64,000 bases of DNA from Ralstonia sp. UNC404CL21Col (lineage in GTDB: Bacteria > Pseudomonadota > Gammaproteobacteria > Burkholderiales > Burkholderiaceae): positions 62,001 to 126,000 of the forward strand of contig NZ_JIBE01000004.1 in assembly GCF_000620465.1 (NCBI RefSeq). Reading direction: 5' to 3'. The notes below the pieces were generated by a model, which searched no databases, was not told the DNA's origin, and saw only the letters and a program-made list of their open reading frames with translations. Positions 1-8,095 of this stretch are shown in pieces; positions within the stretch are counted from its first letter, which is position 1; every line of letters starts with the position of its first letter. The translations under genes and the position numbers were made by a program.

Positions 1-87
1 AACGATAAGCAGGCGCGCCCCGTGCCGATGCAGCCGGGTGGAACGGCACCGAGCACGGCGACTTGATTCTGCGTTTGCAGACGTGGG

Positions 88-669
88 TCAGGCGGCCTGC
101 TGGGCAACCTTCGGATTGAGCTTGGCCGGGCTGAGCGGGTCGAAGTCGACCCACTCGCCATTGCGCCAGCGGCCGGCGGCTTCTTCGACGTCCATGCCGC
201 CGGCACCGGCCAGGATGCGCGCGGCTTCGGCTTCCCGGTCGGGCGTCACGCGCACCGCCAGCAGCACGCCGGAATGGCGTGTGCGCAGCGTGGCATCGGG
301 CGGTTGAGCGGGCTGGGGCGCGTCGCGTGTGGCGACCATGGCACCCGCCAGCGAGCCGATATAGGCGCCCACCCCGGCCGCCACCACCGAAAACAGCACG
401 GCCACGTGCAGCGCAATCAGCACCACCACACCGGCAACGGCGCCGATGGCCGCGCCAATCGCCATCCCCTTGCCGGCGCCCGCATGTGCGCGGACGGCGC
501 CAGGGTCGGCATTGCGGTCCCCGCCAATCGGAAACGCTGCGTGCTGGCCGGACGGGTTGACGAAGAAGACGTTCACATCGTCCTCGGAAAAACGCTGGGC
601 AAACAGCGCACGCGCGGCGTCTTCGGCGCGTTCAAACGTGTCGAAACGGGCTGCGACGATGAGCGACAT
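88..669 (-). CDS. small membrane protein with glycine-rich hydrophobic hairpin
   Basis: The 193-residue product starts at an ATG preceded by a strong GGAGG ribosome site; a longer in-frame start is possible but has no such site. The N-terminal part (MSLIVAARFDTFERAEDA) resembles the short alpha/beta domain of general-stress membrane proteins in which a soluble module precedes a Gly/Ala-rich membrane hairpin. Residues about 65-110 form that hairpin (AIGAAIGAVAGVVVLIALHVAVLFSVVAAGVGAYIGSLAG), which has glycine-zipper spacing. The C-terminal part (LLAVRVTPDREAEAARIL) repeats a ferredoxin-like strand-helix pattern. It probably sits in the inner membrane; its role is unknown. It is transcribed away from the MHYT gene. 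Confidence 0.75.
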   Translation of the reverse strand: MSLIVAARFDTFERAEDAARALFAQRFSEDDVNVFFVNPSGQHAAFPIGGDRNADPGAVRAHAGAGKGMAIGAAIGAVAGVVVLIALHVAVLFSVVAAGVGAYIGSLAGAMVATRDAPQPAQPPDATLRTRHSGVLLAVRVTPDREAEAARILAGAGGMDVEEAAGRWRNGEWVDFDPLSPAKLNPKVAQQAA

Positions 670-924
670 GGGGCCTCCTGAGAAACGCATTTCCCATAGC
701 GCAAGCAAGCGGGGGGCCTGCGGCCAAAGTCGACCCGAAGTTACCTAAAGCAGGTGATTGGCTGGGCAATCACGCGTCGCCATACTTGCGTCCCAAAGGC
801 CCACTCGAGGCCGTTCCATTGCCAGACAGACGATAACGAAAACGTGGCCGCCCAGAGCAAAGGGCGGCCAGCCGATACCGCCCGGCAATCCGGCGGTCTT
901 TTGGTACTACAACGGGAGGGTGTC

Positions 925-1710
925 ATGTTCTACGGCTTTTCTGCGGTGCCGGGCGCGATCGTGCCCTATGCATACGACTGGCTGCTGGTGGGGCTGTCGT
1001 ATCTCATCTCGGTGGCGGGGGCGTATGTGGGCTTGCGATGGTCAAGACGCGTGCGCAACAAGAACGGCACCCTCGACATGGACCGGCTGATCTGCGCCAG
1101 CGTGGCGCTTGGCGGCGGGGCGGTCTGGTCGATGCACTTCATCGGCATGGCGGCCTACCGGACGCCCGTCCGGATCGAGTTCGATCTCTTCATGACCATG
1201 TTGTCGCTGGTGGTGGTGATGGTCTTTGCCGCGGGCGGCCTTGTCATTGCGTCGCGCACCACGGGCAACCGCCTGCGCAACATTGCCGAGGGCGGCGTGC
1301 TGACCGGCCTGGGCGTGGCGGTGATGCATTACACCGGCATGGCCGCCGTGCACACCAACAGCAACTTCGACTGGGACATCTCCATCATCGGCGTCTCGGC
1401 GTTGATCGCGGTGGTGGTGTCGATGGTTGCGCTGTGGCTCGCCACAACCGTCAAGACACGCGGCCAGCAGTTCGGCGCGGCGCTCATCATGGGCGTGGCC
1501 GTCTGCGGCATGCACTACACGGGCATGACGGCCGGCACGATGATCTGCACGGGGCAGAGCTATTCGCCGTCGCTGTTCGCCATTGAAGGCAGCAACATCG
1601 GCTATGCCGTGTTTGCGCTGGCGGGCACCATCCTGATGATCATCCTGCTGATCGAGGCGTCGCGCAGCGCCAGCAGCGCACGCGCCACTGCCTCGGGCAC
1701 GTTGCGCTGA
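925..1710 (+). CDS. MHYT-domain integral membrane sensor protein
   Basis: The 261-residue protein is almost entirely membrane-embedded, with about seven hydrophobic segments. It carries the three signature motifs of the MHYT sensor domain: WSMHFIGMA, VMHYTGMAAVH and GMHYTGMTAGT. In the family the Met and His residues are proposed to bind a metal, possibly copper, and to sense diatomic gases such as oxygen, CO or NO. Many MHYT proteins carry GGDEF or EAL output domains; this one ends straight after the sensor and so lacks its own output. The ATG at 925 was chosen over an upstream in-frame start because GGGAGGG lies just before it and the first membrane segment follows directly. Confidence 0.9.
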   Translation: MFYGFSAVPGAIVPYAYDWLLVGLSYLISVAGAYVGLRWSRRVRNKNGTLDMDRLICASVALGGGAVWSMHFIGMAAYRTPVRIEFDLFMTMLSLVVVMVFAAGGLVIASRTTGNRLRNIAEGGVLTGLGVAVMHYTGMAAVHTNSNFDWDISIIGVSALIAVVVSMVALWLATTVKTRGQQFGAALIMGVAVCGMHYTGMTAGTMICTGQSYSPSLFAIEGSNIGYAVFALAGTILMIILLIEASRSASSARATASGTLR

Positions 1711-1725
1711 AACGTGTTGCCAGAG

Positions 1726-1754
1726 CGCCCGGCTGCGTGTTTTTCGGCCGGGCG
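1726..1754 (+). terminator. possible hairpin terminator after the MHYT gene
   Basis: An 8-bp perfect inverted repeat (CGCCCGGC at 1726-1733, GCCGGGCG at 1747-1754) lies 16 bases after the MHYT stop codon. There is no T-run after the stem; a T-run is in the loop instead. It may end transcription before ftsK or may simply be structure. Confidence 0.3.
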
Positions 1755-1780
1755 ATTCTCATGGCGCTGGCGCGCCCCGC

Positions 1781-1786
1781 TACAAT
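1781..1786 (+). promoter_or_regulatory. candidate -10 box of the ftsK-like gene
   Basis: TACAAT, a good sigma-70 -10 hexamer, lies about 20 bases before the ftsK start. No convincing -35 at the usual spacing is visible. A start of transcription around 1793 would leave a leader of roughly 13 bases with no Shine-Dalgarno sequence. Confidence 0.35.
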
Positions 1787-1805
1787 CGCGGCCTGGCATT
1801 TGTAG

Positions 1806-4559
1806 ATGGCGTTTGAAATGGTGCTTGGCTGGTTTGGCATTTCCACCGTGTGGCTGCTGCCGCTGGTGTGGCGGTATGTGACGCGCACGCTGGCGGGGGA
1901 GCGGGACTTCCTCAAAGGCCGGGGCACCGTGCGGCTCTGGCTGGTGACGCTCGTCGCGCTGAGCGCCAGCGCCGCGCTTGAAGCCCTGACTTCTGGCGCC
2001 GATCCGCAGGACAAGGCCGGCGGTGCTGCCGGGCGCGCATTGTCGTCGCTGTTCTCTCACATGCTGGGCTGGACGGGCGCGTTCCTCCTGATGCTCGGCG
2101 TGCTGATCTGGGTCGCCCCCATGGTGTTCGGACGATCGTGGGGCCAGGTGTTCAAGCGCCGTCGCGTCGCTGATGCCGAGGCGTCTTCCGACCCGGACAC
2201 CCGCCACGACGAAACCGTTGACGACGGCTTGAAGCCGACTGCGCTCGGCCTCGGCGGGGCAGGGGAGACGCGCTGGAGCGCTAATGCCGGTGCTGCACAA
2301 CCGACGGTGCGTCACCGTGGCATCGAAGCGGTGTCTGCCCGCCGCCAGCCCGCATGGCAGCCACCCCCGCGCACGCGCCCCTCGCCGCCGCAGCCGGGCG
2401 AAATCTGGCCCCTGCTTGACGCAAAGAAGGGCGCACCGGCTGAAGCGCCGGCCACTGTGAAGACGCCGCCCGCACCTCCGCCCACTCCACCGCAGACGCC
2501 TGCGGCACGCCCAAAACCGCGTGCCACCATCGTCAGCAGCCCGTTCCATCAGCCGCAACTTGGTCTGCAAACGCAGGCGCCAGCGCCAGCCCCGGCACCG
2601 GCCCCGGCGGCCCCGCCGCACGCCATGCCCGCTGCCGAGCCGGTTGTCCTGCCGGAAACGACGGTGCCGGAGTTGGTGGAGGCGAAAGCCGCCGTCGCAG
2701 AAACTGCAACTGTCGACCTCGACGCCGTACGCCAAGAAGCCGAGGCGCTCCTGGCCGAACTGCGCGGCCTGATGGCGCCCGCCGTAACGCCGACGCCCGC
2801 GCAGGAGGTTGCCGAGCCGAGCGGGGAAGCGGAAGCCGAAGCCGCCCCGATTGTCGAAGCACTGCCCGAGGCGGAAGCACCGCCCGTTGCGCCGTCGATC
2901 GAGCCGGCCGCGCAGCCGGAAGTCGCGCCTGCCGTGCCTGCGCCCAAGCCGCGCATCGTCTTGCCCGCCGTGGTGGGGGAGGTGGTGTCACGCGCGGCGC
3001 CGGCCGTTGCCGCAGCGTCCGTGCCGGCGCCCGCACCCGTGCCGGCTGCGGCACCTGCCGTACCGCGCATCGTCGACTATCGCCTGCCGGGCGCCGCATT
3101 GCTGACCGCTGCAACCCCCAGCGCGGAAGCCGTCTCCGCCGAGCACCTGGAAGAGACCAGCAACCTGATCGCCCAGCGCCTGGCCGAGTTCAAGGTGCCA
3201 GTCACGGTCGTTGGCGCGTCGGCCGGGCCAGTCATCACGCGGTTCGAGGTTGACCCGGCGATTGGCGTGCGCGGCGCGCAGGTCGTCGGGCTGATGAAAG
3301 ACCTGGCGCGCGCGCTGGGCGTGACGTCCATCCGCGTTGTCGAAACCATCCCCGGCAAGACGTGCATGGGCCTGGAGCTGCCCAACGCCCGCCGCGAAAT
3401 GATCCGCCTGTCGGAAGTCGTGAACGCGGCGGATTTCCAGTCGCACGCGTCGCACCTCGTGCTGGCCATGGGCAAAGACATCACCGGCAACCCGGTGGTG
3501 ACGGATCTCGCACGCGCCCCGCACCTGCTGGTGGCCGGCACGACGGGCTCCGGCAAGTCGGTCGCCGTCAACGCGATGATCCTGTCGATGCTGTACAAGG
3601 CCACGCCCGACGACGTGCGCATGATCATGATCGACCCGAAGATGCTGGAACTCTCGGTGTACGAGGGCATTCCGCATCTGCTCGCACCCGTGGTGACCGA
3701 CATGAAGCAGGCCGCGCACGCGCTCAACTGGTGCGTGGGCGAGATGGAGAAGCGCTATCGGCTGATGTCGGCGCTGGGCGTGCGCAACCTGGCCGGCTAC
3801 AACCAGAAGATCCGCGCGGCAGAACAGGCCGGCCGCAAGGTGCCGAATCCGTTCTCGCTGACGCCCGATGCGCCCGAGCCCCTCTCGACGCTGCCGATGA
3901 TCGTGGTCGTCATCGACGAACTGGCCGACCTGATGATGGTGGCCGGCAAGAAGATCGAAGAGCTGATCGCGCGCCTCGCACAAAAGGCCCGTGCCGCCGG
4001 CATTCATTTGATTCTGGCGACGCAGCGGCCGTCGGTGGATGTCATCACCGGCCTGATCAAGGCGAACATTCCGACGCGCGTGGCGTTCCAGGTGTCCTCC
4101 AAGATCGACTCGCGCACGATTCTCGACCAGATGGGCGCCGAATCTCTGCTCGGCCAGGGCGACATGCTGTTCCTGCCGCCGGGGACTGGCTATCCGCAGC
4201 GCGTGCACGGCGCGTTCGTCGCCGATGAGGAAGTGCACCGCGTGGTCGAACACTGGAAGCAGTTTGGCGAGCCCGAATACGACGAAGCCATCCTCGCCGG
4301 TGATCCGGGTGAAGCCGCCGCGAGCGGCGATTTGTTCGGTGGCGAGAGCGGCGATGCAGAAGCCGATCCGCTCTACGACGAGGCCGCGGCGTTTGTGCTC
4401 AACACGCGCCGCGCGTCGATTTCCTCTGTGCAGCGGCAACTGCGCATCGGCTACAACCGTGCCGCGCGGCTCATCGAACAGATGGAAGCGGCGGGGCTGG
4501 TGTCGCCGATGGGGCGGAATGGGCAGCGTGAGGTGTTGGCGCCGGGTGGTGGGGAGTGA
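1806..4559 (+). CDS. ftsK: FtsK/SpoIIIE-type DNA translocase
   Basis: The 917-residue protein has FtsK architecture. Hydrophobic segments lie around residues 5-23, 38-56 and 83-105. A long Pro/Ala/Glu-rich linker (about 115-440) follows, then the alpha and beta motor domains. The Walker A motif GTTGSGKS is at 578-585, Walker [11 protein letters not shown] around 700, and the [12 protein letters not shown] segment follows. The C-terminal winged-helix gamma domain (about 850-910, [24 protein letters not shown]) binds KOPS sites and activates XerCD at dif. The protein pumps DNA at the septum. The membrane part looks short by about one to two helices compared with usual FtsK, and an in-frame TAG lies immediately before the ATG. 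It may be one of two FtsK paralogues in the genome. Confidence 0.93.
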   Translation: MAFEMVLGWFGISTVWLLPLVWRYVTRTLAGERDFLKGRGTVRLWLVTLVALSASAALEALTSGADPQDKAGGAAGRALSSLFSHMLGWTGAFLLMLGVLIWVAPMVFGRSWGQVFKRRRVADAEASSDPDTRHDETVDDGLKPTALGLGGAGETRWSANAGAAQPTVRHRGIEAVSARRQPAWQPPPRTRPSPPQPGEIWPLLDAKKGAPAEAPATVKTPPAPPPTPPQTPAARPKPRATIVSSPFHQPQLGLQTQAPAPAPAPAPAAPPHAMPAAEPVVLPETTVPELVEAKAAVAETATVDLDAVRQEAEALLAELRGLMAPAVTPTPAQEVAEPSGEAEAEAAPIVEALPEAEAPPVAPSIEPAAQPEVAPAVPAPKPRIVLPAVVGEVVSRAAPAVAAASVPAPAPVPAAAPAVPRIVDYRLPGAALLTAATPSAEAVSAEHLEETSNLIAQRLAEFKVPVTVVGASAGPVITRFEVDPAIGVRGAQVVGLMKDLARALGVTSIRVVETIPGKTCMGLELPNARREMIRLSEVVNAADFQSHASHLVLAMGKDITGNPVVTDLARAPHLLVAGTTGSGKSVAVNAMILSMLYKATPDDVRMIMIDPKMLELSVYEGIPHLLAPVVTDMKQAAHALNWCVGEMEKRYRLMSALGVRNLAGYNQKIRAAEQAGRKVPNPFSLTPDAPEPLSTLPMIVVVIDELADLMMVAGKKIEELIARLAQKARAAGIHLILATQRPSVDVITGLIKANIPTRVAFQVSSKIDSRTILDQMGAESLLGQGDMLFLPPGTGYPQRVHGAFVADEEVHRVVEHWKQFGEPEYDEAILAGDPGEAAASGDLFGGESGDAEADPLYDEAAAFVLNTRRASISSVQRQLRIGYNRAARLIEQMEAAGLVSPMGRNGQREVLAPGGGE

Positions 4560-4687
4560 TAGGCGGGTGTCTGCCACTCCTGAGCGGTGCGGCGCGACCG
4601 ATTCATTGCGTCTTGCGGCGGACCTGAAGACCTTGGCCGACTGGCGGTTTCCCAGAAGTCCAGTCGGATATCAACGGCCGGCGCAGC

Positions 4688-5398
4688 TCAACTTTCGGCG
4701 GTGACGTTCAACGATTGCAGCCACGCCCCGAGCTGCACCTCGCCTTCCTCATCCAACTGTCCCGACAACACGCCATACCACTGAGCGACCGCCTCGGCCG
4801 GCAGGGTGGCCTTGAGAATCGGCAGGCTGTTTTCCAGAAAGCTCGGGAAAAACGGGATGCCGCGCATGTACAGGAAGTGCGAATCGGTGATGCGAACGTG
4901 CGCGTAGACATCGCGCAGCCAATCCAGATACGGCAATGCCTCGGCCATGTGCCCGCTCTGCGTGAGCGACGAGATGAACTGCGTGCGAGCCGTGACGCTG
5001 GACATCTCGTGCGTCTGCTTGTTGATCTCGTCGAACTTCATCAACCACGCTTCGCCGCGCTTCAGTTCGCCGCACATGACGGACGTCGTCGCCAGCTGCA
5101 GCGCGTTGTGCGCGCTGGGTTCCTGTTCGAACAACGCAAGCCAGTAAGGAAAGGCCTCGGGATAGCGGCGCATGTCCGAATAGGCGAGCGCGCATAGGCG
5201 GTTGGCGTCGGCGTGGCGATTCGCGTGGGGTGCTGCCGCGGTGATGGCCGCTTCGTACTGGCCTTGTTGGTAGGCTTCCAAGGCTGGGGCGAGTTCGGGG
5301 ACGATGTCGGACGAGGTGTCGTCGTCTTTCGGCGGTGGGGGCGGGTTGGCGACTTGGTCTTTGGTGTTTCGGCCGAATAGTTTTTTTAGTATGCCCAT
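4688..5398 (-). CDS. TPR-like hypothetical protein
   Basis: The 236-residue product starts at the ATG giving MGILKKLFGRNTKDQ, with a purine-rich GAGAAG upstream; a start 12 codons earlier is possible. A Pro-rich stretch (PPPPPKDD) leads into helix-turn-helix pairs typical of tetratricopeptide repeats (ALEAYQQGQYEAAITAAAPHANRHADANRLCALAYSDMRRYPEAFPYWLALFEQEPSAHNALQLA). The C-terminal half is helical, with an acidic end. There is no signal peptide, so it is probably cytosolic. Cytosolic proteins of this kind near T6SS loci are sometimes scaffolds or immunity proteins, but nothing here shows that. It lies downstream of, and on the same strand as, the tssJ operon. Confidence 0.7.
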   Translation of the reverse strand: MGILKKLFGRNTKDQVANPPPPPKDDDTSSDIVPELAPALEAYQQGQYEAAITAAAPHANRHADANRLCALAYSDMRRYPEAFPYWLALFEQEPSAHNALQLATTSVMCGELKRGEAWLMKFDEINKQTHEMSSVTARTQFISSLTQSGHMAEALPYLDWLRDVYAHVRITDSHFLYMRGIPFFPSFLENSLPILKATLPAEAVAQWYGVLSGQLDEEGEVQLGAWLQSLNVTAES

Positions 5399-5809
5399 GG
5401 TGTCTTCTCGTTGTTCGTCAGTTTGACCGCGCACTTTGATGCGACATGAGAAGCGACCTGCGCTCCCGCGTAGACGGGCAGGGCCAAGTAAAGAAGCCAG
5501 AACATCGATGACCTGCTCAGTTGCCGAGGACGAATTAACAGTGGGGTTCGACTCTATTCGTGTTCACAAAGGGGCTGCCGAGTAAATCGCCACTGATTCG
5601 TCGGAACTGTTTCCTCGGCTTGCAAGACGACGCTGGCTTGCAAGTCATGCTCGCCCGGCTCACGGCTTGTGTGCCGGAGGCGGTCGGCCACCCTTGGCGA
5701 GATGAGTCATCATGGAGCGAGCCGATGTGTTCTCCGCCACTTCGGAAAAACGTAAGTACTTCCGACTCGCTGTATCCAGGCTTTCAGATTACGGGGTAGA
5801 GAATCGCCT
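5399..5809. other. 411-bp stretch without a supported gene
   Basis: Short open frames occur on the plus strand, but none has a ribosome site, recognisable domain or convincing composition. The stretch separates the TPR-like gene from the immunity candidate of the first VgrG module and may hold the end of that operon and a promoter for the TPR-like gene. No strong terminator was seen. Confidence 0.4.
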
Positions 5810-6280
5810 TCATTGTTTGCGTATAGGGCACGCCTTCTTCAATTGTTCGACCGCTGCGGCGGCTCCATTCAAACCGAAGGCGATCTTCTGCCCGTCTACC
5901 TCGGCTATCAGTTGGCCTGAAGCTTGGAACAGTGCATAGAAATGCGCCAAGTTCTTAACTTCGCCAGTTGCATACCAATCCATGTCTGACACCTCGCGGT
6001 GTGCATGCACCGTCAAGTGGCTACGGCTAGACGAGAACTTGACTTTGACGGGCTGCCCTTCCTTCTGCTGTTCTGCGTAGGTAGCAACAGTTGCTTTGAG
6101 GCGCCCGGATTCGCAGCTGACATATAGGGGCAGTCCGTCAGTTTCAGCGCCACCATAAGTGAGTGTCCCTCCTACGTAGTGCCATTCGGATAAGGCCTCG
6201 TCAGTTGCCGCAGTGGCGTTGTTGGTGAGAAGGAGCGCGGTGCAGACCAAGGTGGCCGCTGCCGTCAGTAAGGGCTTCAA
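5810..6280 (-). CDS. periplasmic protein, candidate immunity to the adjacent M15-like effector
   Basis: The 156-residue protein starts at a TTG codon with a GGAG site five bases upstream. A clear signal peptide (MKPLLTAAATLVCTALLLTNNATA, cleavage near ATA-A) sends it to the periplasm. The mature part is a small beta-rich domain with two cysteines (YVSCESG, KKACPIR) that could form a disulphide. It is the last gene of the tssJ-K-L-vgrG operon, directly after the candidate peptidoglycan hydrolase. A periplasmic location is where an immunity protein against a wall-cutting effector must act. The family was not recognised; the immunity role is inferred from position and export only. Confidence 0.65.
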   Translation of the reverse strand: MKPLLTAAATLVCTALLLTNNATAATDEALSEWHYVGGTLTYGGAETDGLPLYVSCESGRLKATVATYAEQQKEGQPVKVKFSSSRSHLTVHAHREVSDMDWYATGEVKNLAHFYALFQASGQLIAEVDGQKIAFGLNGAAAAVEQLKKACPIRKQ

Positions 6281-6392
6281 ATCAACTCCAATTTATGAGA
6301 ATTGCCTGATTCATCTATATAGAGCGGAGCAGTCCCGTTGCCACATTGGATCCGTGCTGCAAGAACCAAAGCGACTATCTGTCTTCGCTTGA

Positions 6393-7670
6393 TCAAGGTT
6401 GCTCGCGCCCCACACTGACGTGAACGTGGTGAATGTGAATTGAATCAGTCTTGATGAACGTCGTATTGCCTTGCATGCCAACGTTGGCATAGGTGAGTTC
6501 CCAAGGGCCGCCTAACCAACCTAATGCACCCGTTTGTCGCTGTTCGGCGAGATATCGATGAAATCTCCGTGAGAAGTCGCGTCGCAGTACTTTAGTCGGG
6601 GTATTGGTTTCCGCATCAGACGCAGTTGGTTTTGCGTCAGTTCCCTCTATCCGATGCAAGTGAATCTCGACAGTGACATCATTACCATCGCTCCCGGTAG
6701 CAACAGTTCGTAGGTGGGTGATGTCAAGTGCCAATGAGTAGCGATGCCGCGTTGAGCCAGTATGCGGTCTCCAAGCTCCAGTGCTACGGGCGTAAGTTAT
6801 GTTTAGGGCCTGCATTGCCGAAAGCCACCAATCGAGTACCGACGGGTGCGTCTTTCTAAGGCACTCGTCGGCCGTCATCAGATTTGCGTCAGCGAATCCT
6901 TGCGTTTGCCGCCCCCCTTGGGTCGACATTGCCTCGAATCGGACAATTCTGTTGGTCAACTGTAGTTCGCGCGTGGCTGTTTGTCCGTCCGGGACCAGAT
7001 GTTCTCCATATATTTGCTCTAGCGCGGCTCGGTTGACGCTGCCGGTAATAGAAGGGTGCGATGTTCCATAGCAAGTACTGATATCGCTCCAGAGTTGATT
7101 TTTTATGCGGTACTCACCGAGGTTCAAGGCATGCGCTGCCGAAGCGTGCGTGTTGTTTAGCGGCCCCAGACTATTGGCAGCCGCTGGATAAAGATTGGCA
7201 GGACGACCGAGCGTGTTGGGGTGCACTTGCGCCACATTGAAAGTCTGCGGTGCTCCGGACTCTGTCACCACCAATTCCATCCAAGGTTGTACTTCCCGTT
7301 GGCTCGCTTGACCGCTAGGGAGTTGGTGATACGGGATGGGAAATGTATTGCCGGCCGGTATCGTTACGTTTGGCTCCTTAACGTACAGTCGATAGCGTCC
7401 CGCACCGGGGATGGCAAATTTTGCTTCCCCGCTGGAGATATGTGTGATGCTGTTGCTGAGAACAATCCAATTCGCGTTGTTTTGCGCGTCCTGCTGTGTC
7501 AGTGTGTACGGAAGATTGGCGGCGGGCCTAGTCCCCGTTCCTTCCTGCATCTGTACGGTTACGCGCAGCCAATACCTCTGCACCAACTGCACCGTCGTTT
7601 GCAGAATATTGTTTCCGTTTGTCGCGTTCTGGACCTGCTGAGCAGGAATTTGCTGTTGCGCAGTAGCCAT
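6393..7670 (-). CDS. candidate T6SS effector with M15-peptidase-like C-terminal domain
   Basis: The 425-residue protein has no signal peptide. Residues about 25-150 look like a beta-sandwich of the transthyretin or carboxypeptidase-regulatory type (ANLPYTLTQ, GEAKFAIPGAGRYRLYVKEP). Residues about 265-420 carry the spacing of the M15/VanY zinc peptidases: RHRYSLALDI gives HxxSxAxD (H309, D316; the family usually has G where S312 stands), and IHIHHVHVS (411-419) supplies the downstream HxH. Such enzymes cut peptide cross-links or stems in peptidoglycan. It follows vgrG and a small TTR-like gene and precedes an exported protein, the order expected for effector and immunity. The start has AAGGA eight bases upstream. 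The wall-hydrolase role is inferred. Confidence 0.7.
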   Translation of the reverse strand: MATAQQQIPAQQVQNATNGNNILQTTVQLVQRYWLRVTVQMQEGTGTRPAANLPYTLTQQDAQNNANWIVLSNSITHISSGEAKFAIPGAGRYRLYVKEPNVTIPAGNTFPIPYHQLPSGQASQREVQPWMELVVTESGAPQTFNVAQVHPNTLGRPANLYPAAANSLGPLNNTHASAAHALNLGEYRIKNQLWSDISTCYGTSHPSITGSVNRAALEQIYGEHLVPDGQTATRELQLTNRIVRFEAMSTQGGRQTQGFADANLMTADECLRKTHPSVLDWWLSAMQALNITYARSTGAWRPHTGSTRHRYSLALDITHLRTVATGSDGNDVTVEIHLHRIEGTDAKPTASDAETNTPTKVLRRDFSRRFHRYLAEQRQTGALGWLGGPWELTYANVGMQGNTTFIKTDSIHIHHVHVSVGREQP

Positions 7671-7682
7671 GTGGCGAAATCC

Positions 7683-8066
7683 TTAAGCCGCACCGTGCAT
7701 TGCCAGCGGCATGGGGCTGGCAGTGCTATTTGCAGAAACGATCACACGCTTGCGTTGACCGTCCTCGAGATTGAAGGCGCCGATATTTTTCCAGGAGCCG
7801 TCGCCCTTCTGGATTTCAATAGAGACGCGTTGCGGTGGGCTTGCTGAAACGACCCAATCACCATGGTTATGCGTTGGTGCAGCATCGGGCGGTCGGATGC
7901 GCAGTGTGGGCAACAAGCCGTGCTCGTCGGTTGTACCGGAGAATGACTTGCTGCCTGCGGTGATACGCACGGACAAGCCTGCGATAGCTTGGCCAAAGCC
8001 GTGTTCGAAATAGAGCTCGGCACTGCCGCCGATATGGTCATGATCGTGATGATCGTCGGTTGTCAT
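7683..8066 (-). CDS. small transthyretin-like protein between vgrG and effector
   Basis: The 127-residue product begins with a His/Asp-rich tail (MTTDDHHDHDHIGG), followed by a single beta domain with the pattern AIAGLSVRI..GTTDEHGLLPTL. This strand-GxTDxxG-strand pattern matches transthyretin or prealbumin-like folds. The C-terminal extension of the upstream VgrG has the same kind of domain (EGITDRSGKSP). VgrG TTR domains are known to bind effectors, so this protein may be an adaptor, a spike-tip extension or a co-cargo for the downstream M15-like effector. It lies 29 bases after the vgrG stop and 12 bases before the effector gene. No signal peptide. The adaptor role is inferred. Confidence 0.65.
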   Translation of the reverse strand: MTTDDHHDHDHIGGSAELYFEHGFGQAIAGLSVRITAGSKSFSGTTDEHGLLPTLRIRPPDAAPTHNHGDWVVSASPPQRVSIEIQKGDGSWKNIGAFNLEDGQRKRVIVSANSTASPMPLAMHGAA

Positions 8067-8095
8067 CGTGGGTGTCTTGCGTGGGCGTTAGGTGG

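Noticed and set aside
5560-5799. 79-codon open frame in the gap before the immunity candidate
   Set aside because: No ribosome site, domain or signal sequence; length is expected by chance.
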